This document shows positions 24,346 through 33,270 of a stretch of DNA of 64,000 nt, one piece after another. The notes below the pieces were generated by a model. That model had not been told where the DNA came from. It was given only the letters and a program-made list of their open reading frames with translations, and did not search any database. The stretch is from Terriglobia bacterium. GTDB taxonomy: Bacteria; Acidobacteriota; Terriglobia; Bryobacterales; Bryobacteraceae. The first letter of the stretch is position 1. Each line of letters opens with the position of its first letter. Made by a program: the position numbers and the translations under genes. Where the stretch lies: the NCBI GenBank assembly GCA_025363475.1, contig JANYDS010000083.1, positions 1 through 64,000 of the forward strand, given 5' to 3'.

Positions 24346-25491
24346 ATGACAGCCGAATCGAACAGCGCCGCGAACCCGGCATCCACCCCTGCCACGGGCG
24401 TACTGCCGTCACAGACTCTTGAAAAGATGGTGGCCCTCGGCCAGATCCGCGGTCGCACGCCTATCAAGCCGGACCAGATTCAGCCGTCGTCAATCGATCT
24501 GAGGCTGGGCACGGAAGCCTGCCGGGTGCGCGCCAGTTTCCTTGCGAGCGGTAGCGCCACAATTACCAGCAAGCTGGAGCAGCATCGGCTGCATACGCTC
24601 GATCTCACGCGTCCGGCCGTGCTTGAGAAAGGTTGCGTTTACATTGTTCCGCTCGAAGAAGAACTGGCCCTGCCAGCCGGTATCTCGGGCAAAGCCAACC
24701 CGAAGAGTTCTACTGGCCGTCTGGATATTTTCACCCGGCTGATCACCGATGAAGGCCGGCAGTTCGAAATCGTTCCGGCGGGCTATAAAGGCCGTCTCTA
24801 TGCCGAAGTGGTTCCGCGAACCTTCAGTGTGGTGGTGCGTGCCGGCGACCGGCTTTCCCAGTTGCGGCTTTTTCAGGGGAAGTTTCAGTCTTCCGACGCC
24901 CTGATCCGCCAGATTGATGCGGAAGAGCCGCTGGTTTATCTGCCTGATGAATCGCGCGGTGACGCTCATATTGCCAATGGTCTCCGCCTTTCCGTGGACC
25001 TTGCTGGCGAGGGTCCCGGGTCTGTGATCGGTTACCGTGCAAAGAAGCATGCGCCGTTGATTGATCTGGCGCGCATTCGTTATTATGCGCCCGACGAATT
25101 TTGGGACCCCATCCGCGCCAATGAAACTCGTTCGCTGATTCTTGACCCGGAGGATTTCTATATTCTGGCTTCGCGGGAACGTGTCCGCATCCCAGGGCAG
25201 TATGCGGCAGAGATGGTGCCGTTTGATCCCACGATCGGCGAATTTCGCATCCACTACGCGGGTTTTTTCGACCCCGGTTTCGGCTATGGTTCAGGAGATA
25301 TTAACGGTACGCGTGCGGTACTCGAAGTCCGCTCGCATGAGGTTCCGTTTATTCTGGAAGACGGGCAGATTGTGGCCAGTCTGGTCTTTGAAAAGCTTCT
25401 GGAGCGCCCGCGCCTGCTTTATGGAGAGGGCATCGGATCTTCTTACCAGCGTCAGGGTCTGAATCTGAGCAAACACTTCCGAACTTCATGA
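24346..25491 (+). CDS. dcd: 2'-deoxycytidine 5'-triphosphate deaminase (duplicated dUTPase-fold type)
   Basis: A 381-residue protein of the long dCTP-deaminase family (about 365 residues, two dUTPase-like halves in one chain), known in alphaproteobacteria and soil bacteria. First half: IKPDQIQPSSIDLRLGTEA, SGKANPKSSTGRLDIFTRLI; second half: EFRIHYAGFFDPGFGYGSGD, LEVRSHEVPFILEDGQIVA and LYGEG near the end. It makes dUTP from dCTP for thymidylate synthesis. A short disordered N-terminus (about 25 residues) precedes the domain. The stop overlaps the pfkB start as ATGA. Confidence 0.9.
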   Translation: MTAESNSAANPASTPATGVLPSQTLEKMVALGQIRGRTPIKPDQIQPSSIDLRLGTEACRVRASFLASGSATITSKLEQHRLHTLDLTRPAVLEKGCVYIVPLEEELALPAGISGKANPKSSTGRLDIFTRLITDEGRQFEIVPAGYKGRLYAEVVPRTFSVVVRAGDRLSQLRLFQGKFQSSDALIRQIDAEEPLVYLPDESRGDAHIANGLRLSVDLAGEGPGSVIGYRAKKHAPLIDLARIRYYAPDEFWDPIRANETRSLILDPEDFYILASRERVRIPGQYAAEMVPFDPTIGEFRIHYAGFFDPGFGYGSGDINGTRAVLEVRSHEVPFILEDGQIVASLVFEKLLERPRLLYGEGIGSSYQRQGLNLSKHFRTS

Positions 25492-26435
25492 AGCCGTTTG
25501 ATGTGGTGGGTGTAGGTTTGAATGCCACCGATACCGTGCTGGTAGTACCGCAATTTCCGGCCTGTGGCGGCAAGGCTCCCTTCACTCAGGAGTTCTATTC
25601 GGTGGGTGGACAGGTGGCAACCGCCATGGTTACCTGTGCGCGGCTGGGCTTGAGCGCGAAATACATCGGGACCATCGGTGACGATGAGCGCGGTCGCATC
25701 CAGCTTGAAAGTCTGCGCGCTTCGGGAATCAATATCGATGACGTGCAGCAGCGCCACGGCTGTCCGAACCAGTCCGCGTACATTGTTGTCGATCAATCAA
25801 CAGGAGAACGGACGATTTTCTGGAACCGTCCGGACTGTCTGACGATTTCCCCTGATGCGATTACGGAAGAGCAGATTACGGGCGCGTTGCTGCTTCATAT
25901 TGATGGCCACGATACTCCCGCAGTGGCGCGCGCCGCGCAGATTGCGAGGGCACATGGAATTCCGGTTACGGTGGACGTCGATACCATCTATCCCGGTTTT
26001 GAAAACGTCCTTCCGTCCGTTGATTACCTGATTGCCAGTTCAGAGTTTCCGTCGCGCTGGACCGGCATTGCAGATCCGTTTGGTGCTCTGGAATCTCTTC
26101 GCCACACGTTTGGGCTGAAGGTCGCAGCCATGACCTTGGGAGCGTACGGAGCTCTGGCCTGCACGATTAGCGGCTTTACTTACTCGCCCGCTTTTGTCCT
26201 TGACTGCCTGGATACAACCGGTGCGGGAGATGTTTTCCATGGCGCATTTTGTTATTCTGTGCTGCAGAAGATGCCACTGGCCGCAGCGCTTGAATTGTCC
26301 AACGCCATGGCGGCACTGAACTGTATCAAGATGGGAGCGAGAGGTAATATCGCGACCCTCGAAGACGCTCGTGCGCTGATCGCTGGCGGACAGCGGCGCG
26401 AAGATCCGCAAGTTGCAAACCGGGCAGGGCGCTGA
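25488..26435 (+). CDS. PfkB-family carbohydrate kinase
   Basis: A 315-residue ribokinase-type kinase. The N-terminal signature VGVGLNATDTVLVVPQFPAC and GGQVATAMVTCARLGL, and the C-terminal DTTGAGDVFHGAFCYS with the catalytic aspartate, are intact. The substrate (sugar or nucleoside) cannot be read from the sequence. It overlaps dcd upstream by four bases and the rhomboid gene follows within two bases, so the three form an operon that mixes nucleotide metabolism and membrane proteolysis. Confidence 0.9.
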   Translation: MKPFDVVGVGLNATDTVLVVPQFPACGGKAPFTQEFYSVGGQVATAMVTCARLGLSAKYIGTIGDDERGRIQLESLRASGINIDDVQQRHGCPNQSAYIVVDQSTGERTIFWNRPDCLTISPDAITEEQITGALLLHIDGHDTPAVARAAQIARAHGIPVTVDVDTIYPGFENVLPSVDYLIASSEFPSRWTGIADPFGALESLRHTFGLKVAAMTLGAYGALACTISGFTYSPAFVLDCLDTTGAGDVFHGAFCYSVLQKMPLAAALELSNAMAALNCIKMGARGNIATLEDARALIAGGQRREDPQVANRAGR

Positions 26436-26436
26436 G

Positions 26437-27099
26437 ATGTTTCCACTGCGGGATGACCGACCCACTTACTCACCGCCCGTAGTTACAACGTTGTTGATCA
26501 TTGCCTGCGCGCTGGTGTTCTTTTACGAACTCACCCTCGATGCTTATTCGCGGAATTATTTCATTACACGATACGGTACAGTTCCTGCGCATTTGCACCC
26601 GGTGACGCTGCTGACATCTATGTTTTTGCATGGCGGCTGGAGCCACATTTTCGGCAATATGCTTTTCCTTTGGGCCTTTGGCAAAAGTCTGGAGGACGCC
26701 ATGGGACACACAAAGTTTCTCAGCTTCTACCTCTTGGGCGGCGTGATCGCGGGCATTGCACAGGTGTTGGCTAACTTCTATTCGTCCATGCCGACTGTTG
26801 GCGCGAGTGGAGCAATTGCCGCTGTGATGGGAGCTTACCTGATCAAATTTCCCCGCGCCAGGATTCACACCCTGATCTTTGTCCTTTTCTTTGTAACTAC
26901 CACCGATATCCCTGCTGCCTTCATTCTGATCTATTGGTTTGTCATGCAGCTATTTAGCAGCTATGGTTCCATTGCTTATACACAGGTGATGGATTCCGGC
27001 GTAGCCTGGTTCGCCCATATAGGTGGCTTTCTGGCTGGTATGTTACTCGTGAAAATCATGGGAACCCGCAACATCCAGCGTCGCGATATTTACTGGTAA
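26437..27099 (+). CDS. Rhomboid-family intramembrane serine protease
   Basis: A 220-residue six-helix membrane protease. Residues of the family are all visible: LHGGWSHIFGNMLFLWAFG (helix 2), the catalytic serine in GASGAIAAVMGAYL, and the catalytic histidine in WFAHIGGFLAGML. Start ATG 26437 is placed one base after the pfkB stop; the upstream ATG at 26413 would overlap pfkB. Rhomboids cleave transmembrane substrates; no candidate substrate is evident. Its 3' end converges on a ruined methyltransferase gene on the other strand. Confidence 0.92.
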   Translation: MFPLRDDRPTYSPPVVTTLLIIACALVFFYELTLDAYSRNYFITRYGTVPAHLHPVTLLTSMFLHGGWSHIFGNMLFLWAFGKSLEDAMGHTKFLSFYLLGGVIAGIAQVLANFYSSMPTVGASGAIAAVMGAYLIKFPRARIHTLIFVLFFVTTTDIPAAFILIYWFVMQLFSSYGSIAYTQVMDSGVAWFAHIGGFLAGMLLVKIMGTRNIQRRDIYW

Positions 27100-27770
27100 C
27101 AGGCGGGTCGCGACCAGACGAACCAAGCCTGCCAGTCCCGGCTCAATACGCACGCTGAATCCATCCGCTTCAACAGCGCCTGCCACCCACTCGGAGTTTC
27201 CCATACGAACTAACCCGCAAGCACCAGGTGGCGTCCCTGCGCTCATGCAGCAGGTCGTGAACCAGCACTGCGCACTGGGATGAAGCGGCCGGCTGAGGTC
27301 AATGCGGTTGTGTAGTCGCGGAAGCTGATGACGAAACGGCAGCCAGGGCGAAGACCGTCGGCAACAAGGGAAAACAACTGCTCCACCGCTTGCCTGTCTT
27401 CCAGATGAGTCAGTGTGTTGCCCATGCAGAGGATGAGGTCGGCGGGCGAAGCCACGAACCCGGGAAACGAGAGCAGTTCGCCCTCGATACTTCCCACGGG
27501 CAGGCTTTCGGCGTTCGCTCGCAGAACATCCAGCAGAATGGCTGACGAATCGATAGCCACCACGGAATAGCTGCGGCGGGCCAGCGGAATCGAGTGCATT
27601 CCGAACCCCGCACCCAGGTCGATAGCGGTGCCGCCGTTGGGAAAGTCCCTGAGCACGGCGTCAACCTCAACGTCCCCGCGCTCTACCGCAAGATTAAAGC
27701 CACCCGCCATCTACAGATAGACGGAAGCCAGATGATGAGCGTAGTGTTCGGCGGCGGAAGAACCCTGCAT
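27100..27770 (-). pseudogene. SAM-dependent methyltransferase, disrupted by a stop and two frameshifts
   Basis: Reading from 27770, the N-terminus is AAEHYAHHLASVYL, then an in-frame TAG, then MAGGFNLAVERGDVEV; relatives have tryptophan where the stop is (VYLWMAGGF). The central Rossmann motif AIDLGAGFGMHSIPLA, VVAIDSS and ADLILCMGNTLTHL are intact to RFIPVRS. The next part, VLVHDLLHERRDATWCLRVS, is in a second frame, and EWVAGAVEADGFSVRIEPGL in a third. About 20 residues expected between RFIPVRS and VLVHDLL also seem to be lost. The last frame stays open to 27043 under the rhomboid gene, so the true end is uncertain. Confidence 0.7.
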
Positions 27771-27787
27771 GGGTCACAAGAGCGACC

Positions 27788-29413
27788 TTACGGCGCGAAA
27801 GACTTACCCGCGTAGGCGTAGAACATCACAATCAAACCCACCAGCGACGCCAGCAGAATACTGTGTTTCAGCGTGAAGCGGAACAACCGGCTTTCTTCAT
27901 GCCCGCCACCACTCGAAGTCGCCGCCGCCGCTACAGCGACACTCTGCAGACTAATCATCTTGCCCATAACGCCGCCGCTTGAGTTTGAGGCCGCCATCAG
28001 CACCGGATTCATATTCAAATGCGTGGCTGTCACAACCTGCAGATTGCCAAACAGCGCGTTGGCTGACGTATCGCTGCCGGTCAGGAACACACCCAGCCAG
28101 CCGAGCATCGCGCTAAAGAACGGGAACGCCGCGCCGGTCGCAGCGAATGCGAGGCCAAGCGTTGCGGTCGATCCCGAATAGTTCATCAAAAACGCCAGCG
28201 CCATCACGACTGCAATGGTCAATTCCGCCAGTGCCAGTTGTCGTGCCGTCTTGCCCAGAATCTTCATGAACCGGCTGGGTGAAACCCGCAATACCAGCGC
28301 CGTCAACAGCGCGGCTACCAGACACGCCGTGCCGGACGCAGAAAGCCACGGCAGCGTATAGAACGCTTCATACGGCACTGGCTTTGTGGTTACCGGCGGC
28401 ATCTTCATCACCAGATTATGCAGCCCCGGCCAGGCGAACTTAAGACTTGCGTGGGCCATCTGAACCTGCACGGGTTTGTAGCTCCAGAACAGGATGCAAA
28501 CCACCAGCAAGCCGTAAGGTGCCCAGGCCATCAGCGCGTCCGCGGTCGGAATGTGTGTATAGGGGTGCGCGGGTCCGTCACCCGGCAATTTGAACTGATC
28601 TTTGGGACGCCAGAGCCGCAGCAGGACTACCAGAACGCTGATCGCAGCCAGGGAGGCCAGAATATCCGTCAGTTCCGGGCCAATGAAATTCGAAACCACA
28701 AACTGTACTCCGGCAAATGAAACACCGCAGAGGATTACCGCAGGCAATACTCCCCTGAGTGCTTTCCAGCCTCCCATCACCATAATCAGATAAGCCGGAA
28801 TGATCAGCGAAACCGGCGCGCAGATGCGTCCCACGCCCGCGCTCAACTTCAACAGCGGCAATCCCGTGATGCTTGCCAGGGTGATGAGCGGAGTTGCAAT
28901 GGAGCCAAATGCCACCGGAGCAGTGTTCGCCAGCAGGCAAATTCCGCCCGCCAAAAACGGCGCAAAGCCCAGCCCCGTGAGCATGGATGCGGCCACCGCT
29001 ACCGGCGTGCCGAACCCGGCCGCGCCTTCAATAAATGCGCCAAACGCGAAAGCAATCAGCAGCGCCTGCAAGCGGCGGTCTTCGGTTAAATTGCCAATCG
29101 AATTCTTGACGATTTCAAATTTTCCGGTTTCCACCGTGATGTTGTAGAGCAGGATCGCCGTGAATACGACCCAGCCGATGGGGAACAAACCGCTGGCGGC
29201 ACCATAGGCCACGGAGCTCAGCATGATGTTCGCCGGCATACCGTTCACGAACAGCGCCACAACTGCCGCCGCTGCCAGCCCCGCCAGAGAGGACATCCAC
29301 GCAGGTTTGCGCAATATCGCGATCATGAGGAGCAGAACGAAAATGGGAAAAGCGGCTACCAGCGCTGACCAGCCGGCACTGTCCGCAACAGGGGTGTAGT
29401 TGTGTGACCACAT
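27788..29413 (-). CDS. L-lactate permease
   Basis: A 541-residue membrane transporter of the LctP/GlcA family, which takes up L-lactate (and in some cases D-lactate or glycolate) with protons. The start WSHNYTPVADSAGWSALVAAFP, the GAASGLFPIGWVVFTAILLY segment, EGAAGFGTPVAVAASML and TGSDTSANALFGNLQVVTA are the standard family sequence, with 12-14 hydrophobic helices. It is divergent from an ABC transporter gene (53 bases between starts). No lactate dehydrogenase gene is adjacent. Confidence 0.93.
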   Translation of the reverse strand: MWSHNYTPVADSAGWSALVAAFPIFVLLLMIAILRKPAWMSSLAGLAAAAVVALFVNGMPANIMLSSVAYGAASGLFPIGWVVFTAILLYNITVETGKFEIVKNSIGNLTEDRRLQALLIAFAFGAFIEGAAGFGTPVAVAASMLTGLGFAPFLAGGICLLANTAPVAFGSIATPLITLASITGLPLLKLSAGVGRICAPVSLIIPAYLIMVMGGWKALRGVLPAVILCGVSFAGVQFVVSNFIGPELTDILASLAAISVLVVLLRLWRPKDQFKLPGDGPAHPYTHIPTADALMAWAPYGLLVVCILFWSYKPVQVQMAHASLKFAWPGLHNLVMKMPPVTTKPVPYEAFYTLPWLSASGTACLVAALLTALVLRVSPSRFMKILGKTARQLALAELTIAVVMALAFLMNYSGSTATLGLAFAATGAAFPFFSAMLGWLGVFLTGSDTSANALFGNLQVVTATHLNMNPVLMAASNSSGGVMGKMISLQSVAVAAAATSSGGGHEESRLFRFTLKHSILLASLVGLIVMFYAYAGKSFAP

Positions 29414-29466
29414 GAAGGATATGGAATGATATCAGTAATGGCCCGTGTTTATCTGTCTCTTTCTGT

Positions 29467-31764
29467 ATGAAAAAGAGACCCCGCAAATCGGCTGGACTTC
29501 CGGCCCCTGGAAATGCGGAATTTTCGTTTTTCCACCGCGTCAAATTTTTGCTCCTTCTGACCGCCATCGCGCTGTTTCTGGAGGCATCACTGGCGGGAGT
29601 TGTTCCTTTGAGCGCGAGCTGGCTGGTGGACAAAGTTTTCCCCGTCAAAGATCCGGTCGAGCTGTATAAAGTTCTGGTGGCGCTTGGGGCAGGGGCGGGT
29701 ATTGCGGCCATCGCTGGATTCCTGCGTGTCTGGCTGGCGAGCCGCGCGCAAAGCCGGACGCTGGCCAGCCTGCGCTACACAATGTTTGAGCGTGTTCAGC
29801 GCTTGTCCCTTTCTGCGAGCGATGACGCGGATGCGCGTGACGTTCTGAGCCGCTTTTCAACCGATTTCGGGACTCTCGAAACCGCCGCGGGCGACACCAT
29901 CCAGTTCATAGTGCTGCCTTGTCTGGAGGCTCTGGTCTGCGCCGGTTTGATGATCTTTGTGGACTGGCGTGTTGGTCTGGTGTCGCTCGTCCTTTCGCCG
30001 TGGATCATGCTGACGCCGATGCTCTCTGCCGCTCATGCCGGGCGGTCCCTCGAAGAGACCAGAGGAGCGGAGAAGAACCTGCTGGGTTTGGTTCGGGAGA
30101 GCATAAAATCACAGGCCGTCGTTCGAGCATTTGCGCTCGAGAAGATGATCACAACGGCCTTCCGCAAACGCAATGGCAGCCTTTCCCGTCAGGTGGGCCG
30201 CGCACGCCTTTTCACAGCATTGATGGAGCGGCTTGGCGGTGTGAGCATACTGTGCGTCCGGTTCGCCATTGTCGGTATGAGCGCGTGGTTTGCCGATGGC
30301 AACACGCTGACTGCGGGTGCCTTCGTTGCCCTTCAGCTGCTCTCCTATACGCTGAGCAACTCGCTGTTTGCTGCCAGTGGTCACCTGCCCGCGCTGCGCT
30401 CGGCCCGCGCCGCACTGAAGCGGATCAGGGAGTTGCTCTATACGCCTCTCGGAATACAAGACGCGCCGGGCGCACGTTTTCTGCCCGAAGTCCATTCGGA
30501 AATTGGGTTTTCTGACCTTCACTTCAGTTATGGTGAAGGCGGCCTCGAACAGCTCTCTGGCATGACCGCCCGCATCCCGCGCGGCGCATACGTCGCTTTT
30601 GTCGGCCCCAGCGGTTGCGGCAAAAGCACGCTGCTCAAGCTGCTCATGCGTTTCTACGACCCCTCTGAAGGCCGCATTACCATTGATGGCCACGACCTTA
30701 AGTCCGTTACCCAGGGTTCGCTGCGCAGCCGGATGGGTTTCGTTCTTCAGGCAAATTCGCTCTTCAATGTTTCGATCCGCGAAAACATCCGGATCGGTCG
30801 CCCTGACGCTTCCGAAGAAGCCGTCGTCAACGCTGCCCGCGCCGCTGGTCTCCACGAAATCATCATGGAACTGTCCCACGGCTACGACTCGCTGGCCGGG
30901 AACAAAGGTGTGCGCTTTTCCGCAGCGGGTCTGCAGCGTCTGGCCATCGCCCGCGCCATGCTGCGCGATCCGGAAATTCTGCTGCTTGATGAAGTTACTT
31001 CCTCGCTCGACCCTGCCGACGAAGCTGCTGTCAGTGCAACACTCGCCGAAGTGCGCACGGGCCGCACCGTGATTGCGGTCACTCATCGCCTCTCCACCGC
31101 GGCTGACGCGGAACATATTTTTTTCATGGACAACGGCAACATTGTGGAGCAGGGAAGCCATTTCGAACTCATGGCTGCGGACGGTATCTACGCCAGTTAC
31201 TGGCGCAAGCAGGCCGGTTTCACTTTTTCATCCGACGGTGCGCATGTGGATGTGGACGCTGAGCGACTCAAGGCTTTCCCCATCCTCGATAGCCTGGACG
31301 ACGATGCGCTTGCTGAACTTGCGCCCTTTTTTGCCACCGAAACCTTTCCGCCGCGACGCGAGATCGTCCGTCAGAACGACCCCGGCGACAAGTTCTACAT
31401 CATTGCCCGCGGTCAGGTGGAAGTGTGGCGGACCGAAGAAAAATCCGGAGCCACCAAAAAAGTTGCTGTGCTTCAGGATGGTGATTTCTTCGGTGAAATC
31501 ACGCTGCTCACCGGTTTCCCGCGTACTGCTACGGTGCGCACGCTTACCTCCTGTACCTGTATTTCCCTCGAACGCGGCCACTTCAACCGCCTGCTGGCGA
31601 AGTTCCCCGAACTCCAACGCAAAATGTCAGAAGTGGCTGTGAAACGGCTGCGGGAAACCAGCAGGCAGGAGCAGCAGACGCTGGCAGCAGTCAGGGCCGC
31701 TCGCGCGATGCCGGAGCCTTCAGCGCTTGGCCCCGGCGCTGAAGACACTACGCCCGGGGAATAG
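29467..31764 (+). CDS. ABC exporter fused to a C-terminal cyclic-nucleotide-binding domain
   Basis: A 765-residue fusion. Residues 20-320 are a six-helix exporter domain, 345-580 an ATPase with Walker A GPSGCGKS (380-387), Q-loop Q428, Walker B ILLLDE (504-509) and H540. The ABC signature is unusual: FSAAGLQRLAIARA at 484-497 instead of (L/F)SGGQ. Residues 605-725 form a cyclic-nucleotide-binding domain with the phosphate-binding cassette FGEITLLTGFPRTATVR (Glu677, Arg686), so it should bind a cyclic nucleotide. As a half-transporter it would act as a dimer; the substrate is unknown. The 3' end overlaps the gph stop by 17 bases. ABC-CNB fusions are known, so the signature loss is the odd feature. 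Confidence 0.88.
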   Translation: MKKRPRKSAGLPAPGNAEFSFFHRVKFLLLLTAIALFLEASLAGVVPLSASWLVDKVFPVKDPVELYKVLVALGAGAGIAAIAGFLRVWLASRAQSRTLASLRYTMFERVQRLSLSASDDADARDVLSRFSTDFGTLETAAGDTIQFIVLPCLEALVCAGLMIFVDWRVGLVSLVLSPWIMLTPMLSAAHAGRSLEETRGAEKNLLGLVRESIKSQAVVRAFALEKMITTAFRKRNGSLSRQVGRARLFTALMERLGGVSILCVRFAIVGMSAWFADGNTLTAGAFVALQLLSYTLSNSLFAASGHLPALRSARAALKRIRELLYTPLGIQDAPGARFLPEVHSEIGFSDLHFSYGEGGLEQLSGMTARIPRGAYVAFVGPSGCGKSTLLKLLMRFYDPSEGRITIDGHDLKSVTQGSLRSRMGFVLQANSLFNVSIRENIRIGRPDASEEAVVNAARAAGLHEIIMELSHGYDSLAGNKGVRFSAAGLQRLAIARAMLRDPEILLLDEVTSSLDPADEAAVSATLAEVRTGRTVIAVTHRLSTAADAEHIFFMDNGNIVEQGSHFELMAADGIYASYWRKQAGFTFSSDGAHVDVDAERLKAFPILDSLDDDALAELAPFFATETFPPRREIVRQNDPGDKFYIIARGQVEVWRTEEKSGATKKVAVLQDGDFFGEITLLTGFPRTATVRTLTSCTCISLERGHFNRLLAKFPELQRKMSEVAVKRLRETSRQEQQTLAAVRAARAMPEPSALGPGAEDTTPGE

Positions 31765-32398
31765 CCCGGTCAGCGAAGTCTTGCATCCGCTCAACCAGTA
31801 AATCCGGCGGATACGCCACAAAGCTCTCCGGCTGAAAGCCCCATGCCACACCGCAGGCTTTCACTCCGGCATTGCGCGCGGTCAGAATATCCACGTGGGT
31901 ATCTCCCACCATCCAGGTCTCGTCAGCAGTGGCATCTGCTTCGTCGCGCAGCGCATCAATGCCTATCGGGTGTGGTTTCTTGAACTCAAAACTGTTGCCG
32001 CCATAAACCTGAAAAAAGAGCGGGGCAATTCCCAGTCCGTGCAGCACCAGATGGCTGATGCGCACCGGCTTGTTGGTCAGAATCGCAAGCTGTGCACCGC
32101 GCTCATGCATCACCTGCAGAGACTCCAGAACACCCGGATAGAGCGTAGTGTAATCGAGGCAGTGTTCGCGATAGTATTCGAGGAAAAACGCCAGCGCCCT
32201 GCTCACTTCAGCCTCGGATGCATCAGGCCCCAGTGCCCGCTTGATCAGCACCCCGGCGCCTTCGCCCACGAATGAATAAATCAGATCGTGATCAAGCGGC
32301 GGGCGGTCAGTTTGCGCCCGGGTTGCGTTGACGGAATGGGCCAGATCAAGACGGGAATCGATGAGAGTGCCGTCAAGATCGAAAATGAGCAAAGGCAC
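31748..32398 (-). CDS. gph: HAD-family phosphoglycolate phosphatase-like hydrolase
   Basis: A 216-residue haloacid-dehalogenase hydrolase with all four motifs: IFDLDGTLIDSRLDLAHS (nucleophile Asp7), AILTNKPVRIS, the lysine region in FEFKKPHPIG, and WMVGDTHVDILTARNAG. The pattern and length fit Gph, which removes 2-phosphoglycolate formed in DNA repair or carbon metabolism; other phosphate esters remain possible. It is the last gene of the thiE-permeases-purC-cvpA-Fis run, 5 bases after the Fis-like gene. Confidence 0.88.
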   Translation of the reverse strand: MPLLIFDLDGTLIDSRLDLAHSVNATRAQTDRPPLDHDLIYSFVGEGAGVLIKRALGPDASEAEVSRALAFFLEYYREHCLDYTTLYPGVLESLQVMHERGAQLAILTNKPVRISHLVLHGLGIAPLFFQVYGGNSFEFKKPHPIGIDALRDEADATADETWMVGDTHVDILTARNAGVKACGVAWGFQPESFVAYPPDLLVERMQDFADRAIPRA

Positions 32399-32403
32399 GC
32401 GGG

Positions 32404-32700
32404 TCAGGACGCCCGGCGGTTGCCGCGCGAGGTCTTGCCTGCCGCTTTGACGTTGCTCCGCTGCTGTTCACGCCCGGCCGGTTTGCGCCGCGGGCGCTTG
32501 CCCTCAATCTTGTATTCCACCATTTTGCGCAGCAGTGTATTGCGGTGAATGCCCAGCACCTTGGAAGCTTCAGACTGATTGCTGGCAGTCGCCTGAAGCG
32601 CCCGCTCAATCATGCCCTTTTCCATGATTTCCACCGCCTGCTCCAGGAAGAAGCCGGTGTCCATCAGGTGATCAATCAGTTCGTCGAAGCGTTCCTTCAT
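32404..32700 (-). CDS. Small Fis-like DNA-binding protein
   Basis: A 98-residue protein whose middle (ASNQSEASKVLGIHRNTLL then RKMVEYKI) is the Fis-type helix-turn-helix that also ends NtrC-family activators. The N-terminal part (FDELIDHLMDTGFFLEQAVE) is the dimerising helical region, and the C-terminal 30 residues are a basic tail (KRPRRKPAGREQQR). No sigma-54 ATPase domain is present, so it is a stand-alone Fis, probably a nucleoid or local regulator. It overlaps the cvpA stop by four bases and lies before gph. Confidence 0.85.
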   Translation of the reverse strand: MKERFDELIDHLMDTGFFLEQAVEIMEKGMIERALQATASNQSEASKVLGIHRNTLLRKMVEYKIEGKRPRRKPAGREQQRSNVKAAGKTSRGNRRAS

Positions 32701-33269
32701 TGGTGATTACGACTTTCCTGTACTGCCGCCTTCAGACGTGAATACTGTTTGCTGAAACTCAACTTCAAATCCGCAGGTGCGATCGCGACAAATACGCGCG
32801 AAGCTTCCAGCACCCACGGCGCAATTTGCGAGTGTACCACCGCGCCGGAGACCGTTTCCGAGTCCACATAAGGTCCAAATGCCGTGAACGCTGTCAACAG
32901 GGCCATGGCGAAGAAGAAACCCTTCACGGCCCCAAACGCCGCACCCAGAAGACGGTCGAAAAATGAGAGCCCGATGGTGCGCAGAAACCGGTTCACAATC
33001 CAGCCGAGGATGCCGCCGCAAAGGATTACCGCCACCACAACAATTAGAAAGCCGATCAGGTTCGCTACCCTTGGCGAACCCGTATACGGTGCCACCAGCG
33101 AGCCTGCAAGCCCGTAGAACCACATCCCCAGCACCAGCGCGAGGATAGCGGAAGCAAGGCCGATGATCTCGCGGGAAATGCCTCTGCGCGCACTCATGAC
33201 GGCAGAGACGACGAAGACCGCAAGCAGTATGTAATCCAGCCAGTTCACGCTGGCCGTGACGCTGGCCAA
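32697..33269 (-). CDS. CvpA-family membrane protein
   Basis: A 190-residue protein with four hydrophobic segments and the family start NWLDYILLAVFVVSAVMSAR, followed by RRGISREIIGLASAILALVL, GWIVNRFLRTIGLSFFDRLL and GAVKGFFFAMALLTAF. CvpA was named for colicin V production in E. coli, where it is linked to purF; here it follows purC, one base after its stop. The role is not settled; proposed functions include envelope stress and biofilm. The C-terminal 40 residues are soluble. Confidence 0.88.
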   Translation of the reverse strand: MASVTASVNWLDYILLAVFVVSAVMSARRGISREIIGLASAILALVLGMWFYGLAGSLVAPYTGSPRVANLIGFLIVVVAVILCGGILGWIVNRFLRTIGLSFFDRLLGAAFGAVKGFFFAMALLTAFTAFGPYVDSETVSGAVVHSQIAPWVLEASRVFVAIAPADLKLSFSKQYSRLKAAVQESRNHQ

Positions 33270-33270
33270 G

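Noticed and set aside
24490..25254. Minus-strand 254-codon frame opposite dcd
   Set aside because: No family similarity; the plus strand carries a conserved deaminase.
30109..31161. Minus-strand 350-codon frame opposite the ABC exporter
   Set aside because: A shadow of the conserved ATPase; no start signal or motif.
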